Notes: generated by a model from the sequence alone, not told the origin. 64,000 nt of DNA from Psychrobacter sp. Pi2-1 (GCF_904846645.1 NZ_CAJHBO010000002.1:148239-212238), one strand, 5' to 3'; shown: positions 35,577 to 45,857, numbered from the stretch's first letter. Numbers and translations: made by a program.

Positions 35577-36899
35577 TTAGCTATTAGCTTCATCATACAT
35601 TTCACGCACCACTTCACCAATGGCTTTGATACCATCAGTGAGCGTCTGCTCGTCAGCCGCGATACTCATACGAATACACTCATGCGCATGCTGATAATCG
35701 CTAACATCGACACCAGGAAAGAAGTACTCACTTGGCACAATAAGCGTGCCTTTTTCTTTTAGACGCTCGTATAGATACAGCGTACTAATCGGCAAGTCTT
35801 TAAACCACAACCATAAGAAAATCGCGCCTTCAGGCTTATGAATGACCAGAGGATAATCGCCCAAGGCTTCTTTTAATAGCTTCACAGCAAGGGTCGCCTG
35901 CTTTTGATAAAACGGCTTGATGTCGTTATCAGATAATTGCTTGATACGGTCGTTTTCTACCAATGGCGTGGCAATCGCTGCACCAAAGCGTGTCGGCGCT
36001 AGATTGACCACGGCATTCATCGCGCTAACCGCTTCGATTACTTTGGCGTCGGCCACAATAATACCCGTACGCATACCAGGCAGACCAATCTTCGACAGGC
36101 TAAAGCATAGAATCGTATTGTTATCCCAGTTCAGGTGCGCGTCAGAGTAGATGATATTCGGGAAGGGCATACCATAGGCATTATCAATGATGAGAGGTAT
36201 GTCATAGCGCTTGGCAATCTCAGCCAAATGCGCCATTTCGTCATCGGTGAGCACGTTGCCAGTCGGGTTGGTCGGGCGTGAGCAGCAAATCGCGCCGATA
36301 CGACCTTCCCTTAACGCTGGCAAGTTCTCTAACGCGTCAAAATCCACACGATATTTAAAGAAGCCTTCCTCACCATCATGCGTCACTTCATCGATATGTG
36401 GTAATACGGCGGTGAAATGCTGACCTTCCACATGCACATCGCTATAGCCAATATACTCAGGGGTCAATGGCAGAAGAATGGACTTGTCGACAGACTCATT
36501 CTTCTCATCTGTGAACGCACCGCCAAATAAGTTAAATAGATAGAAAAATGCATTCTGTGAGCCATTGGTCAGGGCGATATTTTCTGAAGTGAGATTCCAA
36601 TCATAATGACGGTTAAAGAAGCCAACCAACGCATCGATAAAGCCAGCATCCCCTTGCGGATTAGAGTAGTTCGCCATACTGATAATCGCGCTACTATTGG
36701 GTACGCCTGTATCATTATCAACACCTAGCGTCTTATATGTCTCCAAGAATAATTCATTAACGGCATCAATTTTGGCAGGATTACCACCGCCCAGCATGTT
36801 GACTGGCTGATCGCTTTTTAGCGCATCGCCTAGATCGTCCATCAATTGTGAGATGCCAGTGGGCTGAGTAAATTTTTGACCGAACTTTGAGAATTTCAT
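35577..36899 (-). CDS. avtA: Valine--pyruvate transaminase AvtA
   Basis: 440-residue class-I PLP aminotransferase. The N-terminus KFSKFGQKFTQPTGISQLMDDL and the segments MLGGGNPAKI and NIALTNGSQNAFFYLFNLFG are characteristic of AvtA. The PLP lysine is in SLSKIGLPGMRTG. It exchanges the amino group between valine/alanine and pyruvate/2-oxoisovalerate. It is a single gene with 126 bases to the next gene downstream of its start. Confidence 0.93.
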   Translation of the reverse strand: MKFSKFGQKFTQPTGISQLMDDLGDALKSDQPVNMLGGGNPAKIDAVNELFLETYKTLGVDNDTGVPNSSAIISMANYSNPQGDAGFIDALVGFFNRHYDWNLTSENIALTNGSQNAFFYLFNLFGGAFTDEKNESVDKSILLPLTPEYIGYSDVHVEGQHFTAVLPHIDEVTHDGEEGFFKYRVDFDALENLPALREGRIGAICCSRPTNPTGNVLTDDEMAHLAEIAKRYDIPLIIDNAYGMPFPNIIYSDAHLNWDNNTILCFSLSKIGLPGMRTGIIVADAKVIEAVSAMNAVVNLAPTRFGAAIATPLVENDRIKQLSDNDIKPFYQKQATLAVKLLKEALGDYPLVIHKPEGAIFLWLWFKDLPISTLYLYERLKEKGTLIVPSEYFFPGVDVSDYQHAHECIRMSIAADEQTLTDGIKAIGEVVREMYDEANS

Positions 36900-37025
36900 A
36901 AGGCTACCATGCTATTTGGGAAGGTGTTAATGAGGTATAGGCACGCATACCCCTAATGATAATATGGGCGTTAGTATAGCAAATAGTCAGTTTTAAACGA
37001 GTTGGAATCGTAAAATAAACTATTG

Positions 37026-39668
37026 CTAAATCATCGCCCGTACCCTAGCCATAATCCCGCGTCCAATCACCAATCTCACATAAATAATGGCAATGGCAAA
37101 CAGCAACACGACTAATGCCACACCGCCAATAGCCAGACTCGTCCATGGCACACTAAACTGTAGATTAAACCACTGCGTGATGGCAGCCCATGCGCCAACG
37201 CTGGCGATGACCACGGCAAAGGTCGCCGCGCTAATACCAAGCACGCCCAGCTCTAGGATATTGAGCATATACAGGTCGCGCTTTTGCATACCGAGCAATC
37301 TAAACGATGCGCTGTCTTTCATACGGTCTTGTGAGGTAGATAGTAGCGAGCTGATCAGCACCATGACGCCAGTGAGTAGAGCAAGCAAGGTGAACACATA
37401 GACCAAGCGGCTCATTTGTACCACCAGCTCTTGGATTTGCTTCGCGATAGCCGTGCCATCGATCGTGGTGACCGCAGGGAACTCGCGTACCAGTTTGCCT
37501 TGTAGCTCTGGAATGGCATCTTCTGACACGTGCGCAGTAGCAAATTGAATCTGCGGGGCAGCGGACAGCACCGACGGCTCAAACAAGAAGTAAAAATACG
37601 GACTTGGGCCACGCTCATAGCGAGTGCGAATACTGGTAATCTGCCCGACGATTTCGATACCTTGAATGTTAAAGCGTACCTGATCGCCCATACCGACATT
37701 GAGCATACTGGCGGCAGTGTCCAAGATAGATAAGGGTTTGACTTGCTGATCGGCATCATCGATAGGCGTATACAGCGCGTCATCTGTGAGCGAGTCAACG
37801 ATATACTCGGTATCCATCACCGTATTTGCGTAGCTTAAGTTAAACACCCGCGTAGGGTCATCAAACCCATCTTCAGGCTCGATATCTTTTGCCGGTACAT
37901 CATTGGCCGTCTCTACACGCGCGCGAATGACTGGATAATAATTGACAGGCGCCTCAATGATCGCATCAATATCGTCATGTTGATCGCTCTGCACATCGAG
38001 CAAAAACAGATTGGGTGCGTCTTCAGGATAGGCATTGATAAACTGCGCATTGATACTGTGATTGAGTGTGGTGATAAGCGTCAGCACTGCTACCGATAAC
38101 GATAAGGTGACAAAGAACAAAGCCGATTGATTGCCTTTACGCGCCAGATTATGAATGGCGATACGCTGCATCCAACTGACCTTGGTATTACTTGCCAATT
38201 TGTTGAGCAGCCAGAGCCACCCACGCGCCAATAACCAAAATATCGCCACAAAGCCAATCAAGCCGCCCAATAGCTGTGCGCCTAATGACAGTGAGCCAAC
38301 TTCATAAGCAAAGAAGGCATACAGCCCTGCCAGCACCAAGCCATACCAAAGTAGCGGCACGCGTCGATACCAAGACAAGTTTTGTGTTTGCGTGCTTGCT
38401 CCTTGATTGAGTAGGGTAGCGGGTTTGGTCGTGTTAAGTGCGCTTAGACCACGCTGTGCAATCAGTAACGTCAGCGCTAAAGCAATCACAATGGTTTTAA
38501 TCGCACTGATTGGATTGATGGCTAGACCAACATCGGCAGGTAAGATAGCCACCAGATACGGTTGGCCTATTTTGAGCAAGCCCAGACTAAGGGCAACTGC
38601 TGCGATACAAGCAATGACAGTCGTGACAATAAGCAGCTGATAATAGCTACGTTTGAGTGAGCCAAGCGGTTCGCCGAGCGCCAATCGAATAGCGTTATTG
38701 GACTGCTGCTTACTGACGAACGCACTAATGACGCCGTACATGGCGACCGCAGATAGTAGTAACACCGCGATGACTAGCAGTTTTAAAAACATCAGCACAT
38801 TGTCAGAGATACGCGAGACCGAAGTATCTGCGGACTCTGCGTCAGAGAGCTCGATATCAGGATAATTAGTCAGGATATCTGTAAGCTGTTCACGCTGCGT
38901 GGTTATCAGCTCTGGATCGCCTGACATCTCAATACGATAGTTTATTCGGCTGCGTTGTCCCAATAGGTTGGTTGACGGAAGTGCATCTTGTTTCATTAAC
39001 ACACGCCCACCAAAACCAAAGGTGGTCAGCGGACGGTCAGGCTCTTTGGTCAGTACATCACTGATCGTGAACTGAGCATCGCCAATGGTGAGACGGTCGC
39101 CGACATCGGCCTGTAGACTACTGAGCACTTCTGGCGCGACGATCACACTGTCAGATGTTAGCTGATCCCACAGCGGCTGTCCTGAAGCAAGCTCCGCTGT
39201 GCCGTATAAGGGATACGACGGAGAGACAGCTTTGACGCTGGCAAGCAAGGTTTGCTCATCATTGACTAGCATGGCGCTAAACTGATAGTCATACACCGTC
39301 TGTGTATTAGGGATAGTTTCTACTTGCGTTAGTACTTCGCTTGGCCAGTCTTGCTTACTGTTTAGGATTAGATCCCCACCAACGAGCGCGCGCTGATTGT
39401 CATTGATGTAGCTATCGACAGACTGCTGCACAGAGTCGAGGGTCAGGTAGGTTGCAAGTGATAGGGTCAAGGTCAGTAGAAACAACACAGGATATACCCA
39501 ACGCTGCCACCAGCTACGGCTGAGTGCTTGCGAGCCTAGGGTTTGAAAACCTAGAGTACGGGTAAATAGTTGACTAAGGATGCCGCTAGGATAACTGGAC
39601 TTTTGATGCATACTGTTATGAGTCTTTTTTGTATCAGTCGATTTGTTGTCTGTGGGCTTACTATTCAT
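37026..39668 (-). CDS. YbbP-type ABC transporter permease (FtsX-like)
   Basis: 880-residue permease with two FtsX/MacB-type units. TM1 is at about 51-70, a large periplasmic domain covers 75-290, and three TM helices lie around 295-415. A middle pair is at about 440-490, with a second three-TM FtsX unit near the C-terminus (about 750-870). The size and pattern match YbbP, the partner of the YbbA ATPase and TesA esterase. The transported molecule is unknown, and a lipid-related role has been suggested for the family. It lies 19 bases after the ATPase gene. The N-terminus is rich in Ser/Thr/Lys. Confidence 0.9.
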   Translation of the reverse strand: MNSKPTDNKSTDTKKTHNSMHQKSSYPSGILSQLFTRTLGFQTLGSQALSRSWWQRWVYPVLFLLTLTLSLATYLTLDSVQQSVDSYINDNQRALVGGDLILNSKQDWPSEVLTQVETIPNTQTVYDYQFSAMLVNDEQTLLASVKAVSPSYPLYGTAELASGQPLWDQLTSDSVIVAPEVLSSLQADVGDRLTIGDAQFTISDVLTKEPDRPLTTFGFGGRVLMKQDALPSTNLLGQRSRINYRIEMSGDPELITTQREQLTDILTNYPDIELSDAESADTSVSRISDNVLMFLKLLVIAVLLLSAVAMYGVISAFVSKQQSNNAIRLALGEPLGSLKRSYYQLLIVTTVIACIAAVALSLGLLKIGQPYLVAILPADVGLAINPISAIKTIVIALALTLLIAQRGLSALNTTKPATLLNQGASTQTQNLSWYRRVPLLWYGLVLAGLYAFFAYEVGSLSLGAQLLGGLIGFVAIFWLLARGWLWLLNKLASNTKVSWMQRIAIHNLARKGNQSALFFVTLSLSVAVLTLITTLNHSINAQFINAYPEDAPNLFLLDVQSDQHDDIDAIIEAPVNYYPVIRARVETANDVPAKDIEPEDGFDDPTRVFNLSYANTVMDTEYIVDSLTDDALYTPIDDADQQVKPLSILDTAASMLNVGMGDQVRFNIQGIEIVGQITSIRTRYERGPSPYFYFLFEPSVLSAAPQIQFATAHVSEDAIPELQGKLVREFPAVTTIDGTAIAKQIQELVVQMSRLVYVFTLLALLTGVMVLISSLLSTSQDRMKDSASFRLLGMQKRDLYMLNILELGVLGISAATFAVVIASVGAWAAITQWFNLQFSVPWTSLAIGGVALVVLLFAIAIIYVRLVIGRGIMARVRAMI

Positions 39669-39687
39669 TAAGATACAATCCAGTTAT

Positions 39688-40407
39688 TCATGTAGGTACA
39701 ATGCGGCCGTCATGCATGGTGATGACGCGATCTGCCATCTCGGCAAGTGCAGGGTCATGAGTCACGACCACCAGTGCCGAGCCAACCTGTTGACGTAAAT
39801 CCAATAGCAGCTGCATGACTTGATCGGCATTTTGCTCATCTAAGTTGCCCGTTGGCTCATCCGCAAACACAATTTTTGGGTTCGATACCAGTGCTCGCGC
39901 CACTGCTGTACGCTGCTGCTCACCACCTGACAACTGATTGGGTAAGCTGTTACGTCTATGACCTAAGTCGACCGCGTCAATCAGCTCGTCTACCCGTAAT
40001 GGGTTTGGACGTCTGGCAATATCAAGTGGAAAAGCGATATTTTCAGCGACGGTCAGTGTGGGCAGTAGATGAAATGACTGAAAGACAAAGCCCATATCCT
40101 GTTGACGTATCACCGCCAGAGCATCCTCGTCCAGACTACTGAGCATTTGACCTGCCAGCGACACCGTACCACTATCGGGATAGTCTAATGCTGCGAGTAA
40201 ACCTAACAAAGTAGATTTACCTGATCCTGATTTGCCCATGATGACCACAAACTCGCCAGCATTAACATAGATATCCACGTCTTTGATGATGGACAACTTT
40301 TGCTCACCGACTTGCACGGTTTTATTTAATTGTGAGGCGGTCAGTAGTGCTTGTGTCTTAGCGTCTGCTTGTGGCGTTGCTGTGGCAGTCGAAGGTGATA
40401 ATGTCAT
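39688..40407 (-). CDS. YbbA-type ABC transporter ATP-binding protein
   Basis: 239-residue ATPase of the MacB/LolD class. Walker A is GKSGSGKST (58-66), the signature LSGGEQQRTAVARAL, Walker B IVFADEPTGNLD, and the switch His is in VVTHDPAL. An extra ~20 residues (Thr/Ala-rich) precede the first strand. It sits between the TesA-type esterase gene (12 bases upstream) and the YbbP permease gene (19 bases downstream), the conserved tesA-ybbA-ybbP order. Confidence 0.94.
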   Translation of the reverse strand: MTLSPSTATATPQADAKTQALLTASQLNKTVQVGEQKLSIIKDVDIYVNAGEFVVIMGKSGSGKSTLLGLLAALDYPDSGTVSLAGQMLSSLDEDALAVIRQQDMGFVFQSFHLLPTLTVAENIAFPLDIARRPNPLRVDELIDAVDLGHRRNSLPNQLSGGEQQRTAVARALVSNPKIVFADEPTGNLDEQNADQVMQLLLDLRQQVGSALVVVTHDPALAEMADRVITMHDGRIVPT

Positions 40408-40419
40408 TACATGGTCTCG

Positions 40420-41283
40420 TTAAATAGTCTCGTTTGTCGTATTTTTTGTCGTATTGTCTTGAGCAGTCGTAGCTGTGTTATCGGTATTAGCTGTTTTTAA
40501 CTCTTTTAGCTCTTCTAGTTCATTTAATTTCGGCTCTAGAATAGGCAGGATGTTGTTATTAACGATAATCTCGTAGCCTTCTTTAGTCGGATGAATCGCA
40601 TCTGCTTGGTTAAGCTCTCGGTCACCACCAACGCCCTCTAAGAAGAACGGAATGAGCGTTAGATTCATATCTTTCGCAATACGAGGATAAATATCTGAGA
40701 ATGCCGCCACGTATTCACTGCCTAGATTGTCATAGATCGACATACCGCCCAAGATGACGACACTGCCATTGTCTTGCAGGTGCTTAACCGCAGTACGAAT
40801 ATTGGCTTCAATTGTCGCTACATCGATACCACGTATGGCGTCGTTAGCACCAATAGTCAATATGGTGATGTCAGGTTTGGTTTGCGACACCCAGTCCAGT
40901 CGATTGACCAACCCAGTACTGGTTTCACCGCTCAAGCCTGAGTTAATAACCTTGGCATTAGCGTAGCCCATCTCTTGCAGACGATCTTCTAACTGAGCAG
41001 GATAGTTGTCGTCTTTGTCCACTCCCAGACCTTCTGTCAGTGAGTCACCAAGCGCTAAAATAGTAAGTGATGAGGATTTGACCTGTTGATCAGTTGTTGC
41101 TGCGGTTTCAGTGGCTACTGGAGCAGTGCTGGTTTGACTGTTAGTCGCTTCAGTACTGGTACTCTGCGTGTCAGTAGCAGATGTCGTTTCAGCTTCTTTT
41201 TGACAGCCACTGATAGCCATTACAGCCGCGAGCATGGCGATAGCAGGCAAGCTCTGAGCAAAACGAGAGGGAAATTTCATCAT
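40420..41283 (-). CDS. TesA-like GDSL esterase (lipoprotein)
   Basis: 287-residue arylesterase/lysophospholipase L1-like protein. It has a lipoprotein signal ending AISGC (Cys27, or 26 from the second ATG), then a low-complexity Thr/Ser/Ala linker (30-70). The SGNH hydrolase core follows: block I LALGDSLTEGLG with the nucleophile Ser, block II GLSGETS, block III GANDAIRG, and block V DAIHPTKEGY. E. coli TesA is periplasmic and soluble, so the lipid anchor is a difference. An acidic/Thr-rich tail ends the protein. It is the first gene of the unit with the YbbA/YbbP exporter. Confidence 0.92.
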   Translation of the reverse strand: MMKFPSRFAQSLPAIAMLAAVMAISGCQKEAETTSATDTQSTSTEATNSQTSTAPVATETAATTDQQVKSSSLTILALGDSLTEGLGVDKDDNYPAQLEDRLQEMGYANAKVINSGLSGETSTGLVNRLDWVSQTKPDITILTIGANDAIRGIDVATIEANIRTAVKHLQDNGSVVILGGMSIYDNLGSEYVAAFSDIYPRIAKDMNLTLIPFFLEGVGGDRELNQADAIHPTKEGYEIIVNNNILPILEPKLNELEELKELKTANTDNTATTAQDNTTKNTTNETI

Positions 41284-41594
41284 GGGTGTTATGTCCTATA
41301 TGCAATCAAACCAGCGTCTAGTCAAATCCTATCTAAACCAGATACAGTATCAGTCGGATGAATCATCAGGCGCGCTCAGTCTACTATTGGTAGTACTTTT
41401 ACTCGCCTTACTTTTATCCGGATTATATTGAGTATCCAGCTTATATTAAGTATCTAAGTTATATTGAACTGACTATAGCAAAATAAGACAGCGACCTATA
41501 TTGCCCTAAGGTTAATTTAAGACCGATTTATTGCGCGTTAGCAATCATAGCCTTGTAGACCACAAGAACTGATAGAAATGAAAGCTGATAGCAA

Positions 41595-42827
41595 TCAAAT
41601 ATATTTGCCATCGACCATGACTGGACGACTAACAAGCCAAGCAATCACGACGTTGACAATCATCAGTATCAGCATAATAAAAAGCGGCATACTCCAGCTC
41701 CCAGTCATCTCGTGCAACCAACCTGTACCCAATGGTCCAAAAAACGCAATGACATAACCAACTGCTTGAGCCATACCAGACAGCTCACTTGCCTGATTGG
41801 TCGTATAAGTACGCATAGAGAACAGCATCATGCTCAAGGTAAAGATCGCCGAACAGCCCATGCCCATCATGCCTGACCATAGCCATGCCAAATCAGTAGA
41901 TAGATAACTGACGCCCAATATGCCAACGACATTTAGCACAGCAGCAAATACCGCTAGCGCTTGAATAGGGCGGCCGCGATTGACTAGCCAAGTTAGGCTT
42001 AAGATAGAGACTGGCGCCATAAATTGAAATACAGAACCCATCTGTCCAGCACTGACGGCAGATAGTCCTTTACTAACCCAAATCGATGGTAAAAAACTGG
42101 CGACGGTATAAAACAATAATGACTGCAAACCCATAAAAATCGCAATCTGCCACGCAAAAGTGGTTCGCCACATAGAGATGTCAGAAGAACCTAAGGCCGC
42201 AGGGATGACCGCTTGATGGTTAGATGAACCCAAACGCACACGTAAGAACAGCCAGATAACAAATGCAAAAACACCTAAAATCGTCCAACCGCCTAATGCC
42301 CACTGCCAACCAACCTGCTCCGATAGCGGTAATACGACGCCTGCGACGATACCTGCTGCTGTGGTCATCGTCAGACTAAACAACCCTGTAATCAGCGGAA
42401 TATGTTGTGGGGTACGCTGCTTAATAACAGGTGCTGCTAAAGTATTAGCGAAGCCGATAGCGAGGGTAAGCAACAAAGTACCAATTAAAAACCCACTCCA
42501 CGTCGGGATAACGGTACGGATAATCATCCCTACCGTCAATAGCCCAATCATGGCAATCAGTGTGTTTTCTAGTCCGAACCGCTTGCCAATGGTTGGGGAA
42601 ATCAGCGCACCAACGGCAAAGCTAAGCATAGGCACTGCCCCTAGCCAACCTATCTGAAACTCAGAGATATCAAGCGCGTCCTTTACCACTGGAGCGATAG
42701 AACCTAGCGCGACGATAGGTGCACGCATATTGGTGGCTAGCAGAATCATGGCACACAGCACCAACCAAAAGGTAAAGCGTGAGGAGGGCAGGCTAGATGA
42801 AGCAGATAGATTGGACGAGGTAGACAT
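41595..42827 (-). CDS. MFS transporter, CynX/NimT family
   Basis: 410-residue major-facilitator carrier with 12 TM helices by hydropathy. The N-terminal pattern NMRAPIVALGSIAPVVKDAL after TM1 is characteristic of the CynX/NimT (cyanate/2-nitroimidazole) branch. Substrate is not inferable. It is a single gene, 311 bases downstream of the tesA start region; no regulator gene is adjacent. Confidence 0.88.
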   Translation of the reverse strand: MSTSSNLSASSSLPSSRFTFWLVLCAMILLATNMRAPIVALGSIAPVVKDALDISEFQIGWLGAVPMLSFAVGALISPTIGKRFGLENTLIAMIGLLTVGMIIRTVIPTWSGFLIGTLLLTLAIGFANTLAAPVIKQRTPQHIPLITGLFSLTMTTAAGIVAGVVLPLSEQVGWQWALGGWTILGVFAFVIWLFLRVRLGSSNHQAVIPAALGSSDISMWRTTFAWQIAIFMGLQSLLFYTVASFLPSIWVSKGLSAVSAGQMGSVFQFMAPVSILSLTWLVNRGRPIQALAVFAAVLNVVGILGVSYLSTDLAWLWSGMMGMGCSAIFTLSMMLFSMRTYTTNQASELSGMAQAVGYVIAFFGPLGTGWLHEMTGSWSMPLFIMLILMIVNVVIAWLVSRPVMVDGKYI

Positions 42828-43223
42828 AGCAGCACAACGATGACAGCGAAAAAGAACACGTTATTAAACAGCGCCAAGAAATCGCCGCTTATAAAATAAC
42901 ACCAGAGAGCGTTTACCCAGACACGTACCTAAACGGTAAGCGATATCTTAAATGAGACCGAAAAATATATGTAGCGCGTAAGACATACAATTTGCTTAAC
43001 TGACTTTGCTAAATTGGCAGGCAGGTTAGTCAAAATGTATGGGTGGTTACTTCGAGTTACGGCTATAGAACAGTGATAATAAGAGATGGCGATGATAAAT
43101 AATCTTAAATAAGCAGTCTTATCGCACAATAAAAATAGCGCCAAGTCACTTTTGAATGACTTGACGCTATTATAAGAACATATGTCAGGTAAATGCTACC
43201 AGCGTATGGTAACCAATAGGCTA
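42828..43223. other. MFS-nqrM gap
   Basis: 396 bases. It holds the promoter region of the MFS gene and the nqrM terminator at 43128-43171. A 71-codon open frame at 42929-43144 overlaps that terminator and shows no protein-like features, so it is not called. Confidence 0.4.
43128..43171 (-). terminator. nqrM terminator
   Basis: Read on the minus strand: AATAGCGTCAAGTCA, an 8-base loop, and TGACTTGGCGCTATT followed by TTTATTG. A 15-base stem with one G-U pair, downstream of nqrM. Confidence 0.85.
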
Positions 43224-43469
43224 TTAAACCGATTTACCCAATTGAGCAGCTCTTAATGCATTCTCTTGTTGTTCAGCGATTAGTGAATCGCACTTATTGG
43301 GATCATTACCACAAAACGAGCAATTTTCATCGCCCATCAATTTGGCAACACCGCCACAAGATCCTCTAAGCGGCTTTTTTTTGACCATATAACCGACACC
43401 CATAAAAATGAAGAATAGGACAAATACGGTGAAAGTAATGGCAAGCATAGGAAGCAGTTGGCTAAGCAT
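43224..43469 (-). CDS. nqrM: Na+-NQR maturation protein NqrM
   Basis: 81-residue NqrM, the small membrane factor needed for assembly of the NqrD/NqrE iron center of Na+-NQR. One N-terminal TM helix (about 7-29) is followed by the conserved cysteine-rich segment LRGSCGGVAKLMGDENCSFC and NDPNKC, giving four cysteines. It is encoded downstream of apbE and nqrABCDEF on the same strand, as in Vibrio and relatives. Confidence 0.93.
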   Translation of the reverse strand: MLSQLLPMLAITFTVFVLFFIFMGVGYMVKKKPLRGSCGGVAKLMGDENCSFCGNDPNKCDSLIAEQQENALRAAQLGKSV

Positions 43470-43601
43470 AGAGGAAACCTCATTTTAAAAATGGACAGTT
43501 GCACTCAGGATTTATTAAGTATCTTTGGTCACAACCATGGTCATAGTATAGCAAATTTTTACATCATTCGTTGTGTGTTCTCGTACACATGGGTATGAAT
43601 A

Positions 43602-44756
43602 CTAGGGTTTTTTATCGGCGCGTAGTGCTTTCATCGCTGGTGTCTGTATCACCTGCCAGTCATCAATATTGTCGTCAGTAGCTTCGTTAGACATATCGTC
43701 AGAACCCTTTGCTTTTATATCATCAGCTAGTACCACGAACATGGCTGCTAGATTCTGTGTTTTAGCGAGGTCTAGTGCTTTGTGATAAGGCATCGCGGTA
43801 AGGGCAGTTGCCCACGCATCCGCCAACGCGACAGAATCAGCTGCGACAGTGACTGAAGGTGCGCCGCCTGCAATAGGGGTACCCGTTGTCGGGTCGATAG
43901 TATGGCTATAGCGTTTGCCATCGAATATAACAGAGTTGCGATAGTTACCAGAGGTAGCTAGATGCATTTGGCTAGCCGTATTCTTTGGTTGGCGAATAGC
44001 AGATATGGTTTGGCGTTCGCTGACAGTACTGCCTTCAATAGGGGCATCAATCGCAATTTGCCATGGCTGCTGCTGATTGTTGACACCAGAAGTGGCAATT
44101 TCACCGCCGATCTCAACCATATAGTTACGAATTTGGTAATCCTCTCTCAGCACATCAGCGATGACATCGACGCCATAACCTTTGGCAACAGCAGAAAAAT
44201 CTAAACCAACGCCGTCTTTGGTCTTATAGATGGTGTCATCTTTCTTTATGATGCTCTCAAAATCGACCAATGCTTTTGCTTGCGCAATCTCAACGGCGGT
44301 CGGAGGGCTTTGTAGGCGCTCGACCGTCATGGTGCTCCCAAAGCCCCATGTATTTACGAGTGGCATAACGGTAGGGTCAAAAGCACCGCCAGACTGCTGA
44401 TAGACAATTTGTGATACGTCTAGCACACGACTAAAATCAGCATCGATAGTGATAGGTTTGTCTTTGCCCAAACGATTGAATGTAGATATAGTCGAGTCGT
44501 TTTGATAAGTAGACATGCTATCGTTAATTTGTTTTAGGCGCTCGTCTACCGCAGCTTGTATGGCAGCTTCGTCCGCATCATCAGGCAACTGATAGCTAAT
44601 ATGATAGCTCGTCCCCATCGTCTCACCGATCAGATAGTTATAGTCTGGGGTTTGCTGGCAAGCACTGAGACCTAAAGTACTAGCAAGGCCAACGACGCCT
44701 ACTAAGGTAAGGTGCAGAGGTTTTTTGGAAGATAAGCTGGATATAGTGTTTTTCAT
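43602..44756 (-). CDS. apbE: FAD:protein FMN transferase ApbE (lipoprotein)
   Basis: 384-residue ApbE, which attaches FMN covalently to threonine of SGAT motifs in NqrB and NqrC. The lipoprotein signal ends LSACQQ. Family motifs are GETMGTSYHI, DPTVMPLVNTWGFG, GVGLDFSAVAKGYGVD, VEIGGEIATSG, and TSGNYRN with SHTIDPTTGTP. The start MKNTISSLSSKK at 44756 places the signal at the N-terminus; the frame is open 35 codons further upstream, which would bury it. It serves the nqr operon on the same strand, separated from nqrF by an SDR gene and a small lipoprotein gene. Confidence 0.93.
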   Translation of the reverse strand: MKNTISSLSSKKPLHLTLVGVVGLASTLGLSACQQTPDYNYLIGETMGTSYHISYQLPDDADEAAIQAAVDERLKQINDSMSTYQNDSTISTFNRLGKDKPITIDADFSRVLDVSQIVYQQSGGAFDPTVMPLVNTWGFGSTMTVERLQSPPTAVEIAQAKALVDFESIIKKDDTIYKTKDGVGLDFSAVAKGYGVDVIADVLREDYQIRNYMVEIGGEIATSGVNNQQQPWQIAIDAPIEGSTVSERQTISAIRQPKNTASQMHLATSGNYRNSVIFDGKRYSHTIDPTTGTPIAGGAPSVTVAADSVALADAWATALTAMPYHKALDLAKTQNLAAMFVVLADDIKAKGSDDMSNEATDDNIDDWQVIQTPAMKALRADKKP

Positions 44757-44879
44757 AATATTTTCGGTATGGCGTAGAAATGAGTAGGGTGTAAAACAAG
44801 CCACGCTTATTTTACACCCCTTGAACCCAAAAATACTAATGAAGGCACCATTCAGCGACAATTCGTTCGGTTGAGCGGA

Positions 44880-45680
44880 TTATTTTACTTGTGACTCACG
44901 TATGAGCTTATAGAGTTTTGGCGGAGAGACGCGGTTGACTCGTGTGGCCAGTTTTTCTTTACGACCAGCGACGATGATATATTCCTCTCCCTTGGTGAGC
45001 GCTTTCAAAACTTGTCTAGCAAACTCAGTCGCAGTCAGACCGTTATTGGTTGCCTCATCCATCGTACCTTGTGCACTACCGTCGCCAGTCAACGCATTGA
45101 TAGAGATATTAGTCTGGATAAACCCGGGGAATATCGTGGCTACTTCGATACCTTGATCATGTAGCTCAGCTCGCAAACTGTTTGCCCACATATGCAGCGC
45201 TGCCTTGGCTGCCCCATAAGCACCTCGATATTGTGTACCCAATAGACCTGCCACACTCGAGACCATTACCACTTTGCCGCCGCCTTGAGCGATCATATCA
45301 GGCAACGCAAGTCTAGTAAGACGCGTCTGAGCAAAATAATCTATTTCCATGATTTGACGCTCAACTTCTTCAGCCGTGTCCATGATGAGCGAACGCTGAC
45401 TGATACCAGCATTATTGATGAGCCAGTCGATTTTCCCAGCCTGAGCTTTAGCAGTATCATAAGCTTCTTTGGTTTGATTGGCATCACTGATATCAAAAGG
45501 AACAATAATATGTTTGTTAGCGCGTTTGCAGCTGTTTTTGACCGCCTCTAACTTATCACTGTCACGTCCACTTAGAATAATCCTAGCGCCGCGCTTGGCG
45601 AAGGCAACGGCTAATGCTTGCCCAATACCACTAGAAGCACCGGTAATCCAAATAGTCAAATCTTTGTATTTCGTTTTCAT
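44880..45680 (-). CDS. Short-chain dehydrogenase/reductase (SDR)
   Basis: 266-residue classical SDR. The cofactor motif is TGASSGIGQALA (14-25), followed by NNAGIS, the catalytic Ser in VSSVAG, and Y..AK in YRGAYGAAKAALH. The closing pattern PGFIQTNIS and a basic C-terminus (RVSPPKLYKLIRE) resemble the DHRS7-like/acyl-reductase group; substrate unknown. It stands between nqrF and apbE, 123 bases upstream of apbE, and could be co-transcribed. Confidence 0.88.
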   Translation of the reverse strand: MKTKYKDLTIWITGASSGIGQALAVAFAKRGARIILSGRDSDKLEAVKNSCKRANKHIIVPFDISDANQTKEAYDTAKAQAGKIDWLINNAGISQRSLIMDTAEEVERQIMEIDYFAQTRLTRLALPDMIAQGGGKVVMVSSVAGLLGTQYRGAYGAAKAALHMWANSLRAELHDQGIEVATIFPGFIQTNISINALTGDGSAQGTMDEATNNGLTATEFARQVLKALTKGEEYIIVAGRKEKLATRVNRVSPPKLYKLIRESQVK

Positions 45681-45857
45681 AAGAGTCCTTTCTTAGTTAA
45701 ATAAATTCTTACCTACCTTCCGATAATAGTAGTAATCGGTAAGAATGTCGTTCTAATTAGAACTATGAGCTAAAATCCCTCATTCAGTCAATCTAAATTC
45801 AACAAAAAAGGCACCTTAAAAGGCACCTTGATTTTTAAAGTTATCTTGTAGAAACTT

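Noticed and set aside
42929..43144. 71-codon minus-strand frame beyond nqrM
   Set aside because: Its start lies inside the nqrM terminator and its composition is not coding-like.
44757..44861. Longer N-terminus of apbE
   Set aside because: It would place 35 residues before a lipoprotein signal peptide that must be N-terminal.
45806..45833. Possible terminator made of AAGGCACCTT repeats
   Set aside because: The two copies are direct, not inverted, repeats, so they cannot form the expected long stem.
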